Positions 26,150-36,740 of a DNA stretch of 64,000 nt are shown in pieces (the stretch's first letter is position 1; every line of letters starts with the position of its first letter). This stretch comes from Candidatus Fredericiella danica (lineage in GTDB: Bacteria > Chloroflexota > Anaerolineae > Caldilineales > Caldilineaceae): contig JADJPH010000002.1 of the NCBI GenBank assembly GCA_016713335.1, positions 1-64,000 on the forward strand, in the 5' to 3' direction. Under the pieces are notes generated by a model. That model did not search any database, was not told the origin of the DNA, and saw only the letters and a list, made by a program, of their open reading frames with translations. Made by a program: the position numbers and the translations under genes.

Positions 26150-29100
26150 ATGTCCAGCGCGAATGTCCGCCCGTTTTTGCTTGGTCTGACCGCGCTTGCG
26201 CTGGCATTTGCCGGCCAGTGGTCGATTGAGTCTAAACACTACTTTGATGCTGCCCTGTTCTTTGGGGCAGCATCCCTGCTGTTTGTGGTGGCATTCTGGC
26301 CGCGGCGCTATTTCCCTGAACGACCCTTGGCATTCGAGTGGGTGGCCGCTGCCCTGCCGCGAACGCGCTGGTCCGTTGTGGCCATCGCGCTCGTGGGTGT
26401 GGCCGCTGCGCTGGCCGCGCTGTCACTGCGCACCTTCGACGAACACGCACCAAACACCGTCATTGCCTGGTGGCAGCATCTGGGGAGCATTGGTCTATTG
26501 CTCGCTGCGGCGGCTGTCGCCGATATCGGCGAGGCGCGCAAGCAGAGGTCCACACCGTCCACCGAGTCCACCGCGCGTCAGAGTGGCGTAGCTACTACGA
26601 AAACAACCCTCTTGTGGTTGGCCGGCATTCTGGCGTTGGCGGCCGTGCTTCGTATCTGGCGTTTGGACATGCTCCCGTTCGGAGTCTGGTATGACGAGGC
26701 GGAACACGGGTTACAGGCGCGCCGCATCCTTGAGTCCCCGGAGTTTCGCCCCATCTTCGAGGGCGCCATCACGGGACCGGCGCACTTTCTTTACCTGGTG
26801 GCAGGCTCCTTTTCCCTCTTTGGGGTGAGCGTACAATCCATTCGCCTGGTGAGCGCCCTCTTTGGCATTGGCGCCGTGCTTGCCGGCTACATTGTGGGGC
26901 GTGAGATGTTCGGCCGCAATGCCGGTCTGATTCTGGCGTTTCTGCTGGCGGTCTCCAGTTGGTCCGTGACCCTGAGCCGTTTCGGGATGTATGCGACGGC
27001 CACTACGCCGTTTTTCACCCTGCTCACGCTGGCATTTCTCTTGCGCGCGTTCCGGCGTGGCGCGTGGCTGGACTTTGCGATGACTGGGTTGGCGGTGGGG
27101 CTTGGTCTCTGCTTCTACACCTCGTTCCGGCTTTTTGTCCCGGTGGTGGCGATCTTTTGGCTGCTGGTCCTGGTGCGTCTGTGGTGGTCGACGCGGCGGC
27201 CACCGGGTAGCCGTTTCTGGTTGGGGGCGGTGCTCGCCGCGATGATGGCCCTGTTGGTCGTGGCCCCCCTGGCGCTCTTTGCCTATCGCCACCCGGAGGT
27301 ATTCTGGTCGCGGGTCGAGGCCACCTATATCTTTTCGGACAAAGGCGTCGCCGACCAACTCACCGCACTGGCCGAAAATGCCTGGAAGCACCTATTGATG
27401 TTCAACGCGGTCGGGGATCCAAACGGGCGGCATAACCTGCCCGGTGCGCCCATGCTCGATACGCTCTCGGCGGCGCTGATGGTGATTGGGCTGGTCTACA
27501 GCCTCCGCCGGATCAAAGAACCGCGCTATGCGCTGCTGGTGCTCTGGCCGCTGGCGACGCTCCTCGGCGGCATTCTGTCGTTGGGCTTCGAGGCGCCGCA
27601 GTCGCTGCGGGCCAACGGTTCGCTTGCTGCCGTCTATGTGCTGGCGGTCGTACCACTTGCCGTCTTGGCACGCGCCTGGCGTGTGTCAGGCGGGCGCTAT
27701 TATCCCCGCGCCTGGGTTGCCCCATCGCTTATTCTGTTGGCGATCATCGGCGGGACCAACATACTGCGTTACTTTGACAGGCAGGCAAACGACTTTTCGG
27801 TCTGGAATAACTACTCAACCCCGGAAACCCTGACAGCGCAGAAGCTTCAAACATTGCCGCCCGATACGGATGCCTATGTGACCGTCTTCTTTGATGGCCA
27901 TCCGACGCTTAATTTTCTGGTGCCCCCGGCGCGTGCCGTACAGGCGGCTCGAAACGACCGAACGCCTGCCACTCGACTTTGCACCGGACCGCAACGCGCT
28001 GCTGATCATGGAGGCGGATCAACACGCGCTCTATGATCAGGCGGAGCGTGTCTATCCCAATGCGGTTTTCGAGCAGTCGTTGCCGCCGATGAAGGGCCCG
28101 CCTGTGCTCTATACCGTCCTGCTTTCGAAGGACGATATCGCGAGCGTACAAGGGATGATGGGGCGTTACTTTGCCAATCAGGCGTGGGAAGGCGCGCCTG
28201 ACGCGACCCGCCTTGACAAGGAGATGACCTTTGACTGGCCTGCCGACGCGCCGGTGCAGCAGCCATTTTCGGTTGAATGGGAGGGTGTCCTCCATGCCCA
28301 CAGCTATGGGTTGTATGACTTCGTCGTTGAGTCTCCTGGTCAGGCGCAAGTGCTGATTGGCGAGCAGGCAATCTTGAGCGGCACGGGCATCCTGTCGGGG
28401 AGCCTGACGCTGGCCGAAGGGAATCATGCGTTGCGTGTGCGCGCCCAGGGCGCGCCTGGTAAGTTTGCGCTGGCATGGCGCACACCGGAAACTCCGCTGG
28501 CAGTCGTCGGACCAGGTGCGGTTTACGTAGCCCCGCTGACCGCAAATGGTCTACTGGCGCGCTACTTCGGCAATGCAGATTGGTCCGGATCCGAGGCCTT
28601 TGCGAGGATCGAGGATAACCTGGGGTACTATGTGCATGTGACCCCACTGCCACGGCCTTACACGGTTGAATACACGGGCAAGATTGCGATCCCGCTCGAC
28701 GGCCTCTATCGTTTTGGTCTGGAATCGATCGACCAATCGAGCCTATGGGTAGATGACGTCCTGGTCGCTGAAGCGATCGAACCGAACGTCTACAGTGAAG
28801 GCGAAGTTAGCCTGGCGACAGGCCTGCACGACATCCGCATCCGTTTCGCAGATCTGACGGATCACACCCATTTGAATGCCTTTTGGATGCCGCCTGGAGG
28901 CGAGCGGCAGATCATCCCGTCCGAGGTATTGTTCCCGCCGCAAGGAAGCTATGCCAATGTCCAGATGCCGGACCTAGCGAGCATCGTCATCCCAACGGGT
29001 CCGGCGCAAGGACCACAACTCCCGGCGCCACTATTGCCGGGGAAAGCGCAGGTCGTCGTGTCGGAACTGCTGCGCCCCCGTGGTGTTGCGGTTGCGCCCG

Positions 29101-29821
29101 ACGGGAAGGTCTACGTCGCTGAGGGCGAGGGAAAACGCGTCCGGGTGGTGCTCCAGGATGGAACCGCAGACGTGGGTCTACAATCCGGACCCACCACGTT
29201 TGTCGAGCCTTCGGACATTGCGGCCGGCCCTGAGGCAATCTACGTACTGGATGCCGGCGCCGGACGGCTGCTGGCATTCAAGGAGGGCGAAAATGCGCGT
29301 TCAATCGAGATCGACTCCCATCTGGCGGATCGCGCGCGCGGACTTGCAATCGATCCGGAGGGTAAGCTTTGGATCGCAGCCACGCCAACGGGGCAGATTC
29401 TCCGCATCGATCCAGAGAATGGGGCTGCACAGGCGTTCCCAGTCTGGCCGGGGAATCGGCGCAACCGGCGGATGTGGCCGTTGGGCTTGACGGTCACATC
29501 TTTGTTACAGACGGCTCGCCCAATCGTCTGGTCCGGCTGGCGCCTGATGGCAGCCGCGAGCGCGCATGGCCGTTGCCACCGGCAAACACCCTGGAAAGCC
29601 CTCATCTTGCGGTCGATGAACTCGGCAATTTCTATGTCACCGATCCGGAGGCGGGACGTGTGGTGAAACTGGGTGCGGATGGCGAGGTGATCGGCGCCTG
29701 GAATGTCAGTGCACTGATTGGCAGCCCGGTGAAGGCGGTCGGCATCGCGGTCGGGCCAGACGGCCGGATCTGGGTGACAGATAGCGACGGGGGGCGCCTG
29801 GTGGCGATTACGCCGGGATGA
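26150..29821 (+). CDS. GT-C glycosyltransferase fused to two PA14 domains and an NHL propeller (frameshifts near 27942 and 29452)
   Basis: About 1223 residues once one G is removed near 27942 and one G restored near 29452. Residues 1-560 form a membrane glycosyltransferase of the PMT/ArnT class with the outer-loop acidic motif VWYDEAEHGLQARRI (D182, E183). Two PA14-like domains follow: the first begins MGRYFANQAWEG and the second LLARYFGNADWSG, each with the expected sugar-binding beta-sandwich pattern (DFVVESPGQAQVLIGEQ; RFGLESIDQSSLWVDDVLV). The C-terminus is a propeller (RGVAVAPDGKVYVAEGEGK; RGLAIDPEGKLWIAATPTG; HLAVDELGNFYVTDPEAG; GIAVGPDGRIWVTDSDGG). PA14 and NHL modules usually bind carbohydrate or protein, so the enzyme may dock on its surface acceptor. 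It begins at the preceding stop codon, suggesting coupling. Confidence 0.8.
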
Positions 29822-29851
29822 GGAACGTGGGGTGTGTTGCGTGTCACGTGG

Positions 29852-29884
29852 TACGGATTGCGTATCTCGTATTCCGTATCGCGA
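29852..29884. repeat. Short degenerate CGTAT repeat in an intergenic gap
   Basis: CGTAT recurs at 29861, 29868 and 29875, and TACGGA (29852) is complementary to TCCGTA further on, giving a weak hairpin. It sits in the 133-base gap before the M23 peptidase gene. It may be a terminator or low-complexity spacer. Confidence 0.35.
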
Positions 29885-29954
29885 GGGCGTACTTCCTGGC
29901 GCGGGTTGCTGGAGGTTGTGGGTGAGGGACGGGTTGGGGGCGGTTGAAAAGGGC

Positions 29955-31023
29955 ATGGTGTTGCGGTGGGGGGCTGTAGTGGCAGTGGCGCTTGGCGCCG
30001 TGCTGCCGGCGGCGGTTATGGCGCAGGAGCCTGTCGTCCAGCCTGCGGATGTGGCGACACCGACGGCGACGCCGATCTTTCCTACGCCGACACCCACACC
30101 CGCGATGGCACTACTGGTGCGCACCCAGGTTGGCCATGACTCGACGGCGCGTTATGTCGTGCAGGCGGGCGATACGTTGCTGACCGTCGCGTTGGAGACG
30201 GGTCTGGACTTTGAAGATGTACCGTGCGCCGTTGCGCCTTCGTTTCGTGAGGATCAGCCGCTGGTCATTGGCGATGTGTTGTCGATTCCGCCGGCCACGG
30301 TGGCATGCCATCGCGTGGCGCCGGGCGAAACGCTCGCCGATATCGCTGCGGCTTACAGAGCCACGCCCGAAGAGATTTACGGTTTGGCATGGAATCAACT
30401 GGCGGTGAGGCCGTTTGACGCGGTGCAATTGCTACCCGGCAGCCACCTACGCGTGCCCCTGCCCCTGGCCGGCGCCGTAAAGCCCAATCCGAATGCCCCC
30501 GCGACGGTTGATGACACCGCCGGTTCGTTCTTGCCTCTGATGCTCGACCAACCGGTGAACACATCACCGTTTGTGATTTTCGGGCAGCACAGCGCGGAGT
30601 CTGCACGGACGTCGTCCAATATGGGACCGATGCCGGCCGACTGGCCCTATGGCAGCGGGCGCTTTTCCTGGCCGGTCTACGGTTGGCTGAGCCAGAGCTA
30701 TCGCTTCGATCATCGTGCCATCGATATCGCGGCGCAAACCGGGACGCCGATCACCGCTGCCGATCGCGGTGTCGTCGTGCGCCGGCTGGAACGATCAAGG
30801 GTATGGGCGGTTTGTCGTGATTGACCACAAGATCGATTACATCACGTTGTACGCCCATCTCGATACGATCCTGGTGAATGAAGGTGACGTCGTTGGTCAG
30901 GGCCAGGCGCTCGGTACGGTTGGGTCGACCGGCAATAGCACGGGGCCTCATCTGCATTTTGAAATCCGCGACTTTGGGCGCTTGATCAATCCGCTCGAAC
31001 TGCTGGCGCTCAGTGCGCCATAG
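29955..31023 (+). CDS. LysM-M23 metallopeptidase, secreted (one frameshift near 30787)
   Basis: About 355 residues after removing one base near 30787. A signal peptide is clear at the ATG chosen (MVLRWGAVVAVALGAVLPAAVMA, cleavage before QEP); earlier in-frame starts give no sensible leader. A Thr/Pro linker follows, then two LysM domains that bind peptidoglycan (YVVQAGDTLLTVALETGLD; HRVAPGETLADIAAAYRAT). The peptidase domain has the zinc ligands FDHRAID and HLHFE, split across the break, with AGWNDQGYGRFVVIDH directly after it. M23 enzymes cut peptide cross-links of peptidoglycan. Its place among glycosyltransferases suggests local wall opening for passage or anchoring of the surface polymer. 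Confidence 0.88.
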
Positions 31024-31110
31024 CGATCCATACAGATCACCGCGCACGGGGCGGCGTTTGGGCCGGTCCGCGGGTGGTGGTACGCTTGACATCCGATTGG
31101 GGATAGCATC

Positions 31111-32276
31111 ATGTTGGCACGACTTTTGGCACTTCTGTTCATTGCTGGGATGAGCGGCGCTTGTAGACCTATAGCGCTCCCTGTGGCGCTGCCCGCTACG
31201 CAGGCGCCCTCGAATCTGGCATCGGCGCCGGCCGGCTGGGATGCCGTACTGGACCAGTTCTTTGCGCCCGACAGCGAACTCTGCGACGCGCCAGGCGGCG
31301 TGCTGCTCGTCGACGATGTAGAGGGAAGGTTCCTACAGGCCGTGGGCGAGGCCAGCATCGAGACATCGCGAGCGATGAAGGCGGAAGATCGCTTTGAAGT
31401 GGGCGGGATCACGAAGTCGTTCACGGTGGCGCTGGCATTGATGTTGCAGGAGGATGGCGTCTGGTCGCTGGATGATCCGCTCAGCAAATGGCTGCCGAAG
31501 GTCGCCGCCCGCCTCCCCGATGGGGACAAAATCACTCTGCGCCACCTGGCCGGCAACCAGTCCGGGCTGCGCGATTACGCCGATCCGCTGGTCGAAACGG
31601 CGGCGGAGCACAACAGCCAGACGGCATTGGCACGCACATACACCCCGGCGAGTTGGTGGTGGCGGGGCTGAATCGGGGATCCTCCGTGCTTGAGCCGGGA
31701 CAGAAATGGAACGCCAACAGCACCGATTACATTTTGCTTGGGATGGCGATCGAGATTGCCACCAACCGCCGGCTGGGCGACCTATACAGCACGCGCATCT
31801 TCAAACCACTGGGGATGAATGCGACCAGCTATCTGGCGGAAAGCCCCAAAGCGGGCGCCGTCGTCGATGGGTATTACACGAGCAAGAAACTCGGGCAAAA
31901 CAACGTCACCGGCTGGAACTTGAGCCAGGGCGGCGCCGCCGGTGGTATCGTGAGTACGGCGGTGGATGTTGCCAAGTATGTCGAGGCGCTGGCAACCGGC
32001 GAGTTGTTTGAAAAAGCGGCAACGTTGCAGGAAATGCTGGATTTTGAAGCACTGGGTGATGCGGTGTTGAAGGGGTATGGGCTGGGCATCGCCGAGTTCA
32101 ACACGGCAGGGTTTGAGAGTTGGGGGCATGACGGCAAGACGCCGGGCTTTCAGTCCGTTTGGTTCTACGTGCCTGACGCAAAAACGACCGTCGTGTTTCT
32201 CACAAACTCGGGCACCTGCCAGGCTGGGCTACTGCCCCTGTTGGCGCCGGCCACCTTGTTCACCCCAGTTCAGTGA
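31111..32276 (+). CDS. Beta-lactamase-fold serine hydrolase with altered active site (one frameshift near 31650)
   Basis: About 388 residues after restoring one C in a C run near 31650. A lipoprotein-like leader (LLALLFIAGMSGAC) precedes a class C beta-lactamase/esterase fold. The usual Ser-x-x-Lys motif reads GGITK: the nucleophile position (residue 99) is Gly (GGG codon) while Lys102 is kept. The usual Tyr-x-Asn in PGxxFxYSNxxY reads PGQKWNANSTDY, so Tyr and Asn are also absent. The third motif GHDGKTPGF is present. The fold is therefore intact but catalysis by the standard mechanism is unlikely; a binding role is inferred. The stop overlaps the start of the next gene, so it belongs to the envelope run. 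Confidence 0.8.
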
Positions 32277-34537
32277 TTGGGGCGCCACCTCGCGTGAATA
32301 CTGTTGATGCCGTTTCCACGAAACCGACGCCCTGGTGGAACAGCACCCGGCTGATCTGGGCTATGGTTGCGCTCTATCTGTCACTGGCGGGCGTCTTTGC
32401 CTCCGTCACGCCGATCTTCGAAGGCTTTGATGCGCAGGCGCACTACGCCGCCATCAACTACTACCGCGCCACACCGGCAATCCCGGCATTGACGGCCGAG
32501 ACCAGCAGGACCTCCTATGAATTGGTGACGCAACCGCCGTTGTATTACGTCCTGTCCGCGCTGGCAGCCACGGGCTGGCCTGTTGCGTCCGCAGATGCAG
32601 TCGCAAAGGCGAGCATCAACCCCTATTATGACAAGAGCCTGAGCCTGCGCCAGAGCATTATCCTGCCACAGGTCGACATAGTAAACCTGGTTCCGGCATG
32701 GATCGCACGGCTGGTGTCGTTGCTGGGCGGGCTGATCACGCTGCTCTGCACCTGGTGGTTGGCGCGGTCGCTTGTCCCGGAACGGCCCTCCTTTGCCTTT
32801 GCGGCAGCGGTGATTGCCGCGCTCAATCCGCAGTTTCTCTTTACGTCGGTGACGATCTCCAATGATGCCTGGGCCGCGGCGACGGCGTCGCTGGCGTTGG
32901 CGGTCGCGGTCGATGTCTATATGAAGCAGCGGCGGCCCGCTGCCTGGTTTTGGGTGGGCGCAGCCGTTGGTCTCACCGGCTTTGCCAAATACAGCGCCCT
33001 GTTGATTGCCGTTCCGGTGGCGCTGGTCTGGCTGCTGGCGTGGCGACGAATGGGCTGGCGCCGGGCGCTGGCGGCCGCGGGGTATGGCTTGTTGGGTGGT
33101 GGGCTGGTGCTCGGCTGGTGGCTGATCCGCAACTGGATGCACTATGGTGAACTCGTTCCTCTGGGAACGATGTCGCAGGCCATTCCGGCTTTGTCCAGAG
33201 CCACGCCTTTCACGTGGGCGCGCACCTTTGAATTTGCGCCCTGGCTTGTCGCCTCGTTCTGGGGGGTGTTCGTGGCGATCATTGCGCCGCCCCTCTACCT
33301 CGACCTGACCCGTTGGTTCATGGTGCTGGGGATCGTGGGACTTGGGTTCGGGCTGGTGCGCCGGCGCCGCCAGACCCAGGGCCAATGGGTGATCTATCTG
33401 GTCCTGGCGCCCTGGCTTGGGCTGGTAGCGCTGAGCATCCTGCATTGGACGCGCACGGTCTCCTATGGTGAACAGGGCCGGCTTGGGCATGTGGGTGCGG
33501 CGGCCTTTGGCGTGGCGATGGCGGCCGGGTGGGAGGCGTTTGCGCCGGCACGGATGAAGAGCTGGGTGCACTGGGGGTTGGTTGTCGCCATGACCGGGGC
33601 CGCGCTGTGGATGGCGACGGTGTTGCAGGGGGTTCATGGACTCCCGGCCGCGGTGGCGCAGCCATTCACCCCGGACCGGCCGCTGGATGTCCGGTTTAAC
33701 GGCGGTATGCGGCTGCTGGGCGTCGATTTTCCGGACGGTGCGGCGGTGGCGGCGGGAGCAGCAATGCCGATCACGCTCTACTTCACGACTGATCAGCCGA
33801 TTACGGAAGACTATACTTTGTTCATCCATCTGGCCTCCGCCGACGATGCACTGGATTACCAGTTTGACGGTATCCCGGTGGCGGGGCGGCACCCCACGCG
33901 GCAGTGGCTGCCCGGTCAGGTTTTTGCCGATCGGCATCTGATCGCACCGGCCGCGGTCCTGACCGATACGCTAGACACGCTCAGCATGGGGTTCTACCCA
34001 ATTGCAGAGCGGAACCAGCGTGTCCCGGTGTATTCGCCCACCGGTGAGTTGCTCGGTGACCGCATCGAGTTGGGGGCGGTGCGGCTCCAAACGCAGGCGC
34101 CGCAGGCGAGCGACACCGGCGCGGCGCCGCTGCTGCAGTGGGAAAACGGCATCGCCCTGCTGGAGGCCAGGCCAGTTCTGGGGGCAAGTGGGGCGCCGGC
34201 GTCGATCCTGCTGCGCTGGACCGCAGATCGCCCGATCCAGCGCGACTACACCGTCTCGGTGCAAGTGTTGGACGGTGAGGACACCATGCTGGCGCAGGTG
34301 GATCGACAACCGCTCGCCGGCGCGCATCCCACCTCCACGTGGCGGGCGGGGGATGTGATCAACGACACGGTGCTTTGGGGCGCGACGCCTGGGTTGGAGC
34401 ATTGGGCGCGCATCCTGGTGACGTTGTATGGTGCGGATGGACAGCGGCTTGCTACAGCCAGTAGCGGCAACCAGACCGCTCTTCCGCAGGGGCTGAACGT
34501 GCTGAAGGATGGCCTAGAAATCCGGCGCGAAGAATGA
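32273..34537 (+). CDS. GT-C membrane glycosyltransferase with C-terminal beta-sandwich region
   Basis: A 754-residue, intact protein. Residues 1-460 are a multi-spanning GT-C fold with the first-loop motif FEGFDAQAHYAAINYYRATP and the membrane stretch ALNPQFLFTSVTISNDAWAA, familiar from ArnT/PMT-like enzymes. From about 470 there are two similar soluble modules (RLLGVDFPDGAAVAAGAAMPITLYFTTDQPI ... and LLEARPVLGASGAPASILLRWTADRPI ...), each with a repeated RDYTVSVQVLDGED / EDYTLFIHLASADD strand pattern, probably beta-sandwich domains outside the membrane. The GTG start at 32273 overlaps the previous stop; a later start is possible. It is the last gene of the rightward envelope run, followed by a strong hairpin. 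Confidence 0.8.
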   Translation: MIGAPPRVNTVDAVSTKPTPWWNSTRLIWAMVALYLSLAGVFASVTPIFEGFDAQAHYAAINYYRATPAIPALTAETSRTSYELVTQPPLYYVLSALAATGWPVASADAVAKASINPYYDKSLSLRQSIILPQVDIVNLVPAWIARLVSLLGGLITLLCTWWLARSLVPERPSFAFAAAVIAALNPQFLFTSVTISNDAWAAATASLALAVAVDVYMKQRRPAAWFWVGAAVGLTGFAKYSALLIAVPVALVWLLAWRRMGWRRALAAAGYGLLGGGLVLGWWLIRNWMHYGELVPLGTMSQAIPALSRATPFTWARTFEFAPWLVASFWGVFVAIIAPPLYLDLTRWFMVLGIVGLGFGLVRRRRQTQGQWVIYLVLAPWLGLVALSILHWTRTVSYGEQGRLGHVGAAAFGVAMAAGWEAFAPARMKSWVHWGLVVAMTGAALWMATVLQGVHGLPAAVAQPFTPDRPLDVRFNGGMRLLGVDFPDGAAVAAGAAMPITLYFTTDQPITEDYTLFIHLASADDALDYQFDGIPVAGRHPTRQWLPGQVFADRHLIAPAAVLTDTLDTLSMGFYPIAERNQRVPVYSPTGELLGDRIELGAVRLQTQAPQASDTGAAPLLQWENGIALLEARPVLGASGAPASILLRWTADRPIQRDYTVSVQVLDGEDTMLAQVDRQPLAGAHPTSTWRAGDVINDTVLWGATPGLEHWARILVTLYGADGQRLATASSGNQTALPQGLNVLKDGLEIRREE

Positions 34538-34622
34538 GGGTTTGTCTGAACTTGTGGGATTTCAGGAAAAGGTTCCGGGGCAGCATGCCGATTGTGTTGT
34601 CCATGGAAAGTGGGCAAAGAAG

Positions 34623-34676
34623 GAGGCTAGTACGTCCCCCGAAGCCGGATTTTGGGATCCGGCACGCACTAGCCTC
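34623..34676. terminator. Two-part stem-loop between convergent genes
   Basis: An outer 9-bp stem (GAGGCTAGT at 34623 and ACTAGCCTC at 34668) encloses an inner 7-bp stem (GCCGGAT at 34644 and ATCCGGC at 34657, loop TTTGGG). It sits in the 251-base gap between the envelope run and the leftward lycopene cyclase. No T tract follows on the plus strand, so a bidirectional terminator or a small palindromic element are both possible. Confidence 0.55.
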
Positions 34677-34788
34677 TGAAAGGCATTATGCAGCCTTTGC
34701 TATGTTTTGTCAAGTATTTGCAGGCCCGATTTTTCATTATTCCTCAAAATGTGAGCCTGCGGCGCACTCTTGTCAATGGGGACGCGCT

Positions 34789-36021
34789 TCATTGACCACT
34801 AACGATTGTTGTGAGCAGCGCCGGCTCGCGGAGCGCAGAACGGACCAGCCCGGCGCGGATTGGGTTGGGCGCTTTGATAAACAACCCCACCATGTCGCGC
34901 ACGATCTGCGGCGTGGTCAATGTGTTGGAGAGATACCCTGTCCACGCGGGGTAGGGGAGCTGGAAGAACGCACCGAAGAATTCGTCCAGTTCCGCCGCGT
35001 TGAAGTTGAGCAGGCTGTGCAGCCCCAACTCGTAGAGGTTCCGGTTGCGCACGGCCGCGCTGGGCCAGAGCGCCTCCCAACCCGCGCCCGCCAGCGCCAC
35101 CGGTCCGGCGTTGGGTTGACCTGCAACCTGTGCCAGAGCGGCCGCCAGCCGTGGCGCCAGCCGCAGCGCCGCGCCGACCTGGTAGCCGGACGCCGGGTGC
35201 ACCATGCTGGCGGCGCCGCCGTAGGCCAGGATGGGTTGGTCCAAATAGGGCAAGGGCAGATTCATGGGGAAAAGACAATGTTCGGTGTGCTCGATGGTGC
35301 GCACCGTGACTCCGCGCGCCGCCAACCGCCGGTAAAGCCGTTGTTCCAGCACCTCAAAATGCATCGGTGGTTTTGAAGCCAGCGAGGTTTCTTCGACGAA
35401 GTAGCGCTCTCCCCCCAGGTGCATGGCATAAAGAAAGGTCGGCTGCGCCGCCTTTGCATCGCCCGGCAGATGATCATACCGGAAATCCATCAGGACCAAT
35501 TGCCCTGCGCGCACCGGGGGGGCGGTGAATGTGCCGACGATGCCGAAGGCCACCTGATGGGCGACACGTTGGGGTGCAGGGCGTTGGACCAGCGCCGCCG
35601 CATGCCCGCTGGCGTCGATCACCACGCGGGCAGTGATCGTCTCACCGGCGCTCGTCACCAGATGCGAGGCGTCCGGCGCGTGATAGACGCGTTGCGCAGT
35701 CCCCTGATGCCAGGTCATGTTGGCGCGTTCGCAGCGGTGGAGTAGGTGCGCCTGCAAACGCGCATTGTCGAAGAGCCCATACTCGCGGCCCAGGTCGAAG
35801 GATCTGCCCCCAGCGCAGACCACGCAGTCGGTCCAGCGCTGCCCGAGCAGGGGCTGCAATGCTGAGTCCGCCAACTCGTCGACCCACACGCCATAGGTGT
35901 TGGGCCATGCCCCACCCGGTGCCACCGGGGCGAGCACAGCCACGCGCAAGCCCAGGTCACAGAGCGCAGCGGCAATTGCGAGTCCCGCAGGCCCGGCTCC
36001 AACCACCAGGACATCGATCAT
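34789..36021 (-). CDS. crtL: CrtL-type lycopene cyclase
   Basis: A 410-residue FAD-dependent cyclase that closes the ends of lycopene to form ring-bearing carotenoids. The N-terminal dinucleotide-binding motif is [17 protein letters not shown] (GAGPAG at residues 8-13). Family motifs of plant/cyanobacterial CrtL are visible: NTYGVWVDE near residue 40, MDFRYDHL in the middle, [13 protein letters not shown], and [17 protein letters not shown] near residue 270. It resembles CrtL more than the CruA type common in green sulfur bacteria. The stop is followed at the 5' side by an overlap with the ABC ATPase gene (36018-36021), so it is co-transcribed with the exporter. No other carotenoid gene (crtB, crtI, crtE) is in the window, so the substrate supply must be encoded elsewhere. 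Confidence 0.85.
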   Translation of the reverse strand: MIDVLVVGAGPAGLAIAAALCDLGLRVAVLAPVAPGGAWPNTYGVWVDELADSALQPLLGQRWTDCVVCAGGRSFDLGREYGLFDNARLQAHLLHRCERANMTWHQGTAQRVYHAPDASHLVTSAGETITARVVIDASGHAAALVQRPAPQRVAHQVAFGIVGTFTAPPVRAGQLVLMDFRYDHLPGDAKAAQPTFLYAMHLGGERYFVEETSLASKPPMHFEVLEQRLYRRLAARGVTVRTIEHTEHCLFPMNLPLPYLDQPILAYGGAASMVHPASGYQVGAALRLAPRLAAALAQVAGQPNAGPVALAGAGWEALWPSAAVRNRNLYELGLHSLLNFNAAELDEFFGAFFQLPYPAWTGYLSNTLTTPQIVRDMVGLFIKAPNPIRAGLVRSALREPALLTTIVSGQ

Positions 36022-36733
36022 CGGTGACGCTCCTCGCGCACGATCAAGCCATCCGCAATCGTCACCACGCGTGGCACCCGGCGCGCCAGTTCGTCGTCAT
36101 GGGTGACCATCAGAATTGTCTTCCCTGCGGCCACGAGTTCTTCGAACAGCGAAAAGATCGTGTTTGCCGATTTTGTATCGAGGTTGCCGGTTGGCTCATC
36201 GGCCACCAGAATGGGCGGGTCGTTAGCCAGGGCGCGGGCGATGGCGGCACGCTGCGCCTGACCGGCTGACAGGGTGCTCGGAAACTTATGCGCGTCGTCC
36301 GCCATACCCACCTGGCCAAGCAATTGCATGGCCCGCGCATAGCGCTCGGTCAGCCCGTAGCGCCGCGCCAAATCCATGGGGATCATCACGTTCTCGATGA
36401 CGGAGAGGGTCGGCAGCAGTTGAAAGAACTGAAAGACAATGCCCATCGTCTGGCCCCGCCAGGTGGCCATTTTACCTTCGTTCAAGTGACGAATGGCCGT
36501 GTTGGCGACAATCACTTCGCCCTCGGTCGGATGGTCGATCCCGGTAAACATATTGATCAGCGTCGATTTACCACTGCCGGATTTGCCGACTACCGCTACG
36601 AACTCGCCGGCCTGAATGCACAGATCGATTCCTTTAAGCGCCAGGAATGGGCCAACGGGCGTCTCGTATGACTTTTTGACGCCGCGCAGATCGATGATCC
36701 CATCACCGGCGGTATCTGCGCCAGCGCCGTTAT
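36018..36733 (-). CDS. MacB/LolD-type ABC exporter ATPase (start codon damaged)
   Basis: About 238 residues. Walker A ([12 protein letters not shown]), the signature [17 protein letters not shown] and Walker B ([12 protein letters not shown]) are all present, so this is a full ATPase of the family paired with FtsX-like permeases. No ATG, GTG or TTG exists in frame between the upstream stop (36741-36743) and Met-Phe-Thr-Gly at 36551, which lies after Walker A and cannot be the start. Restoring one G at about 36732 creates ATG-AAC-GGC with an AGAG just upstream, seven bases after the preceding stop. That is the most likely true start. It is a paralogue of the next ATPase. Confidence 0.8.
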
Positions 36734-36740
36734 GCTCTGG

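Noticed and set aside
36018..36551. A 177-residue ATPase starting at Met-Phe-Thr-Gly
   Set aside because: That start would remove Walker A, which is present and in frame upstream. The true start is probably hidden by a one-base loss near 36732.
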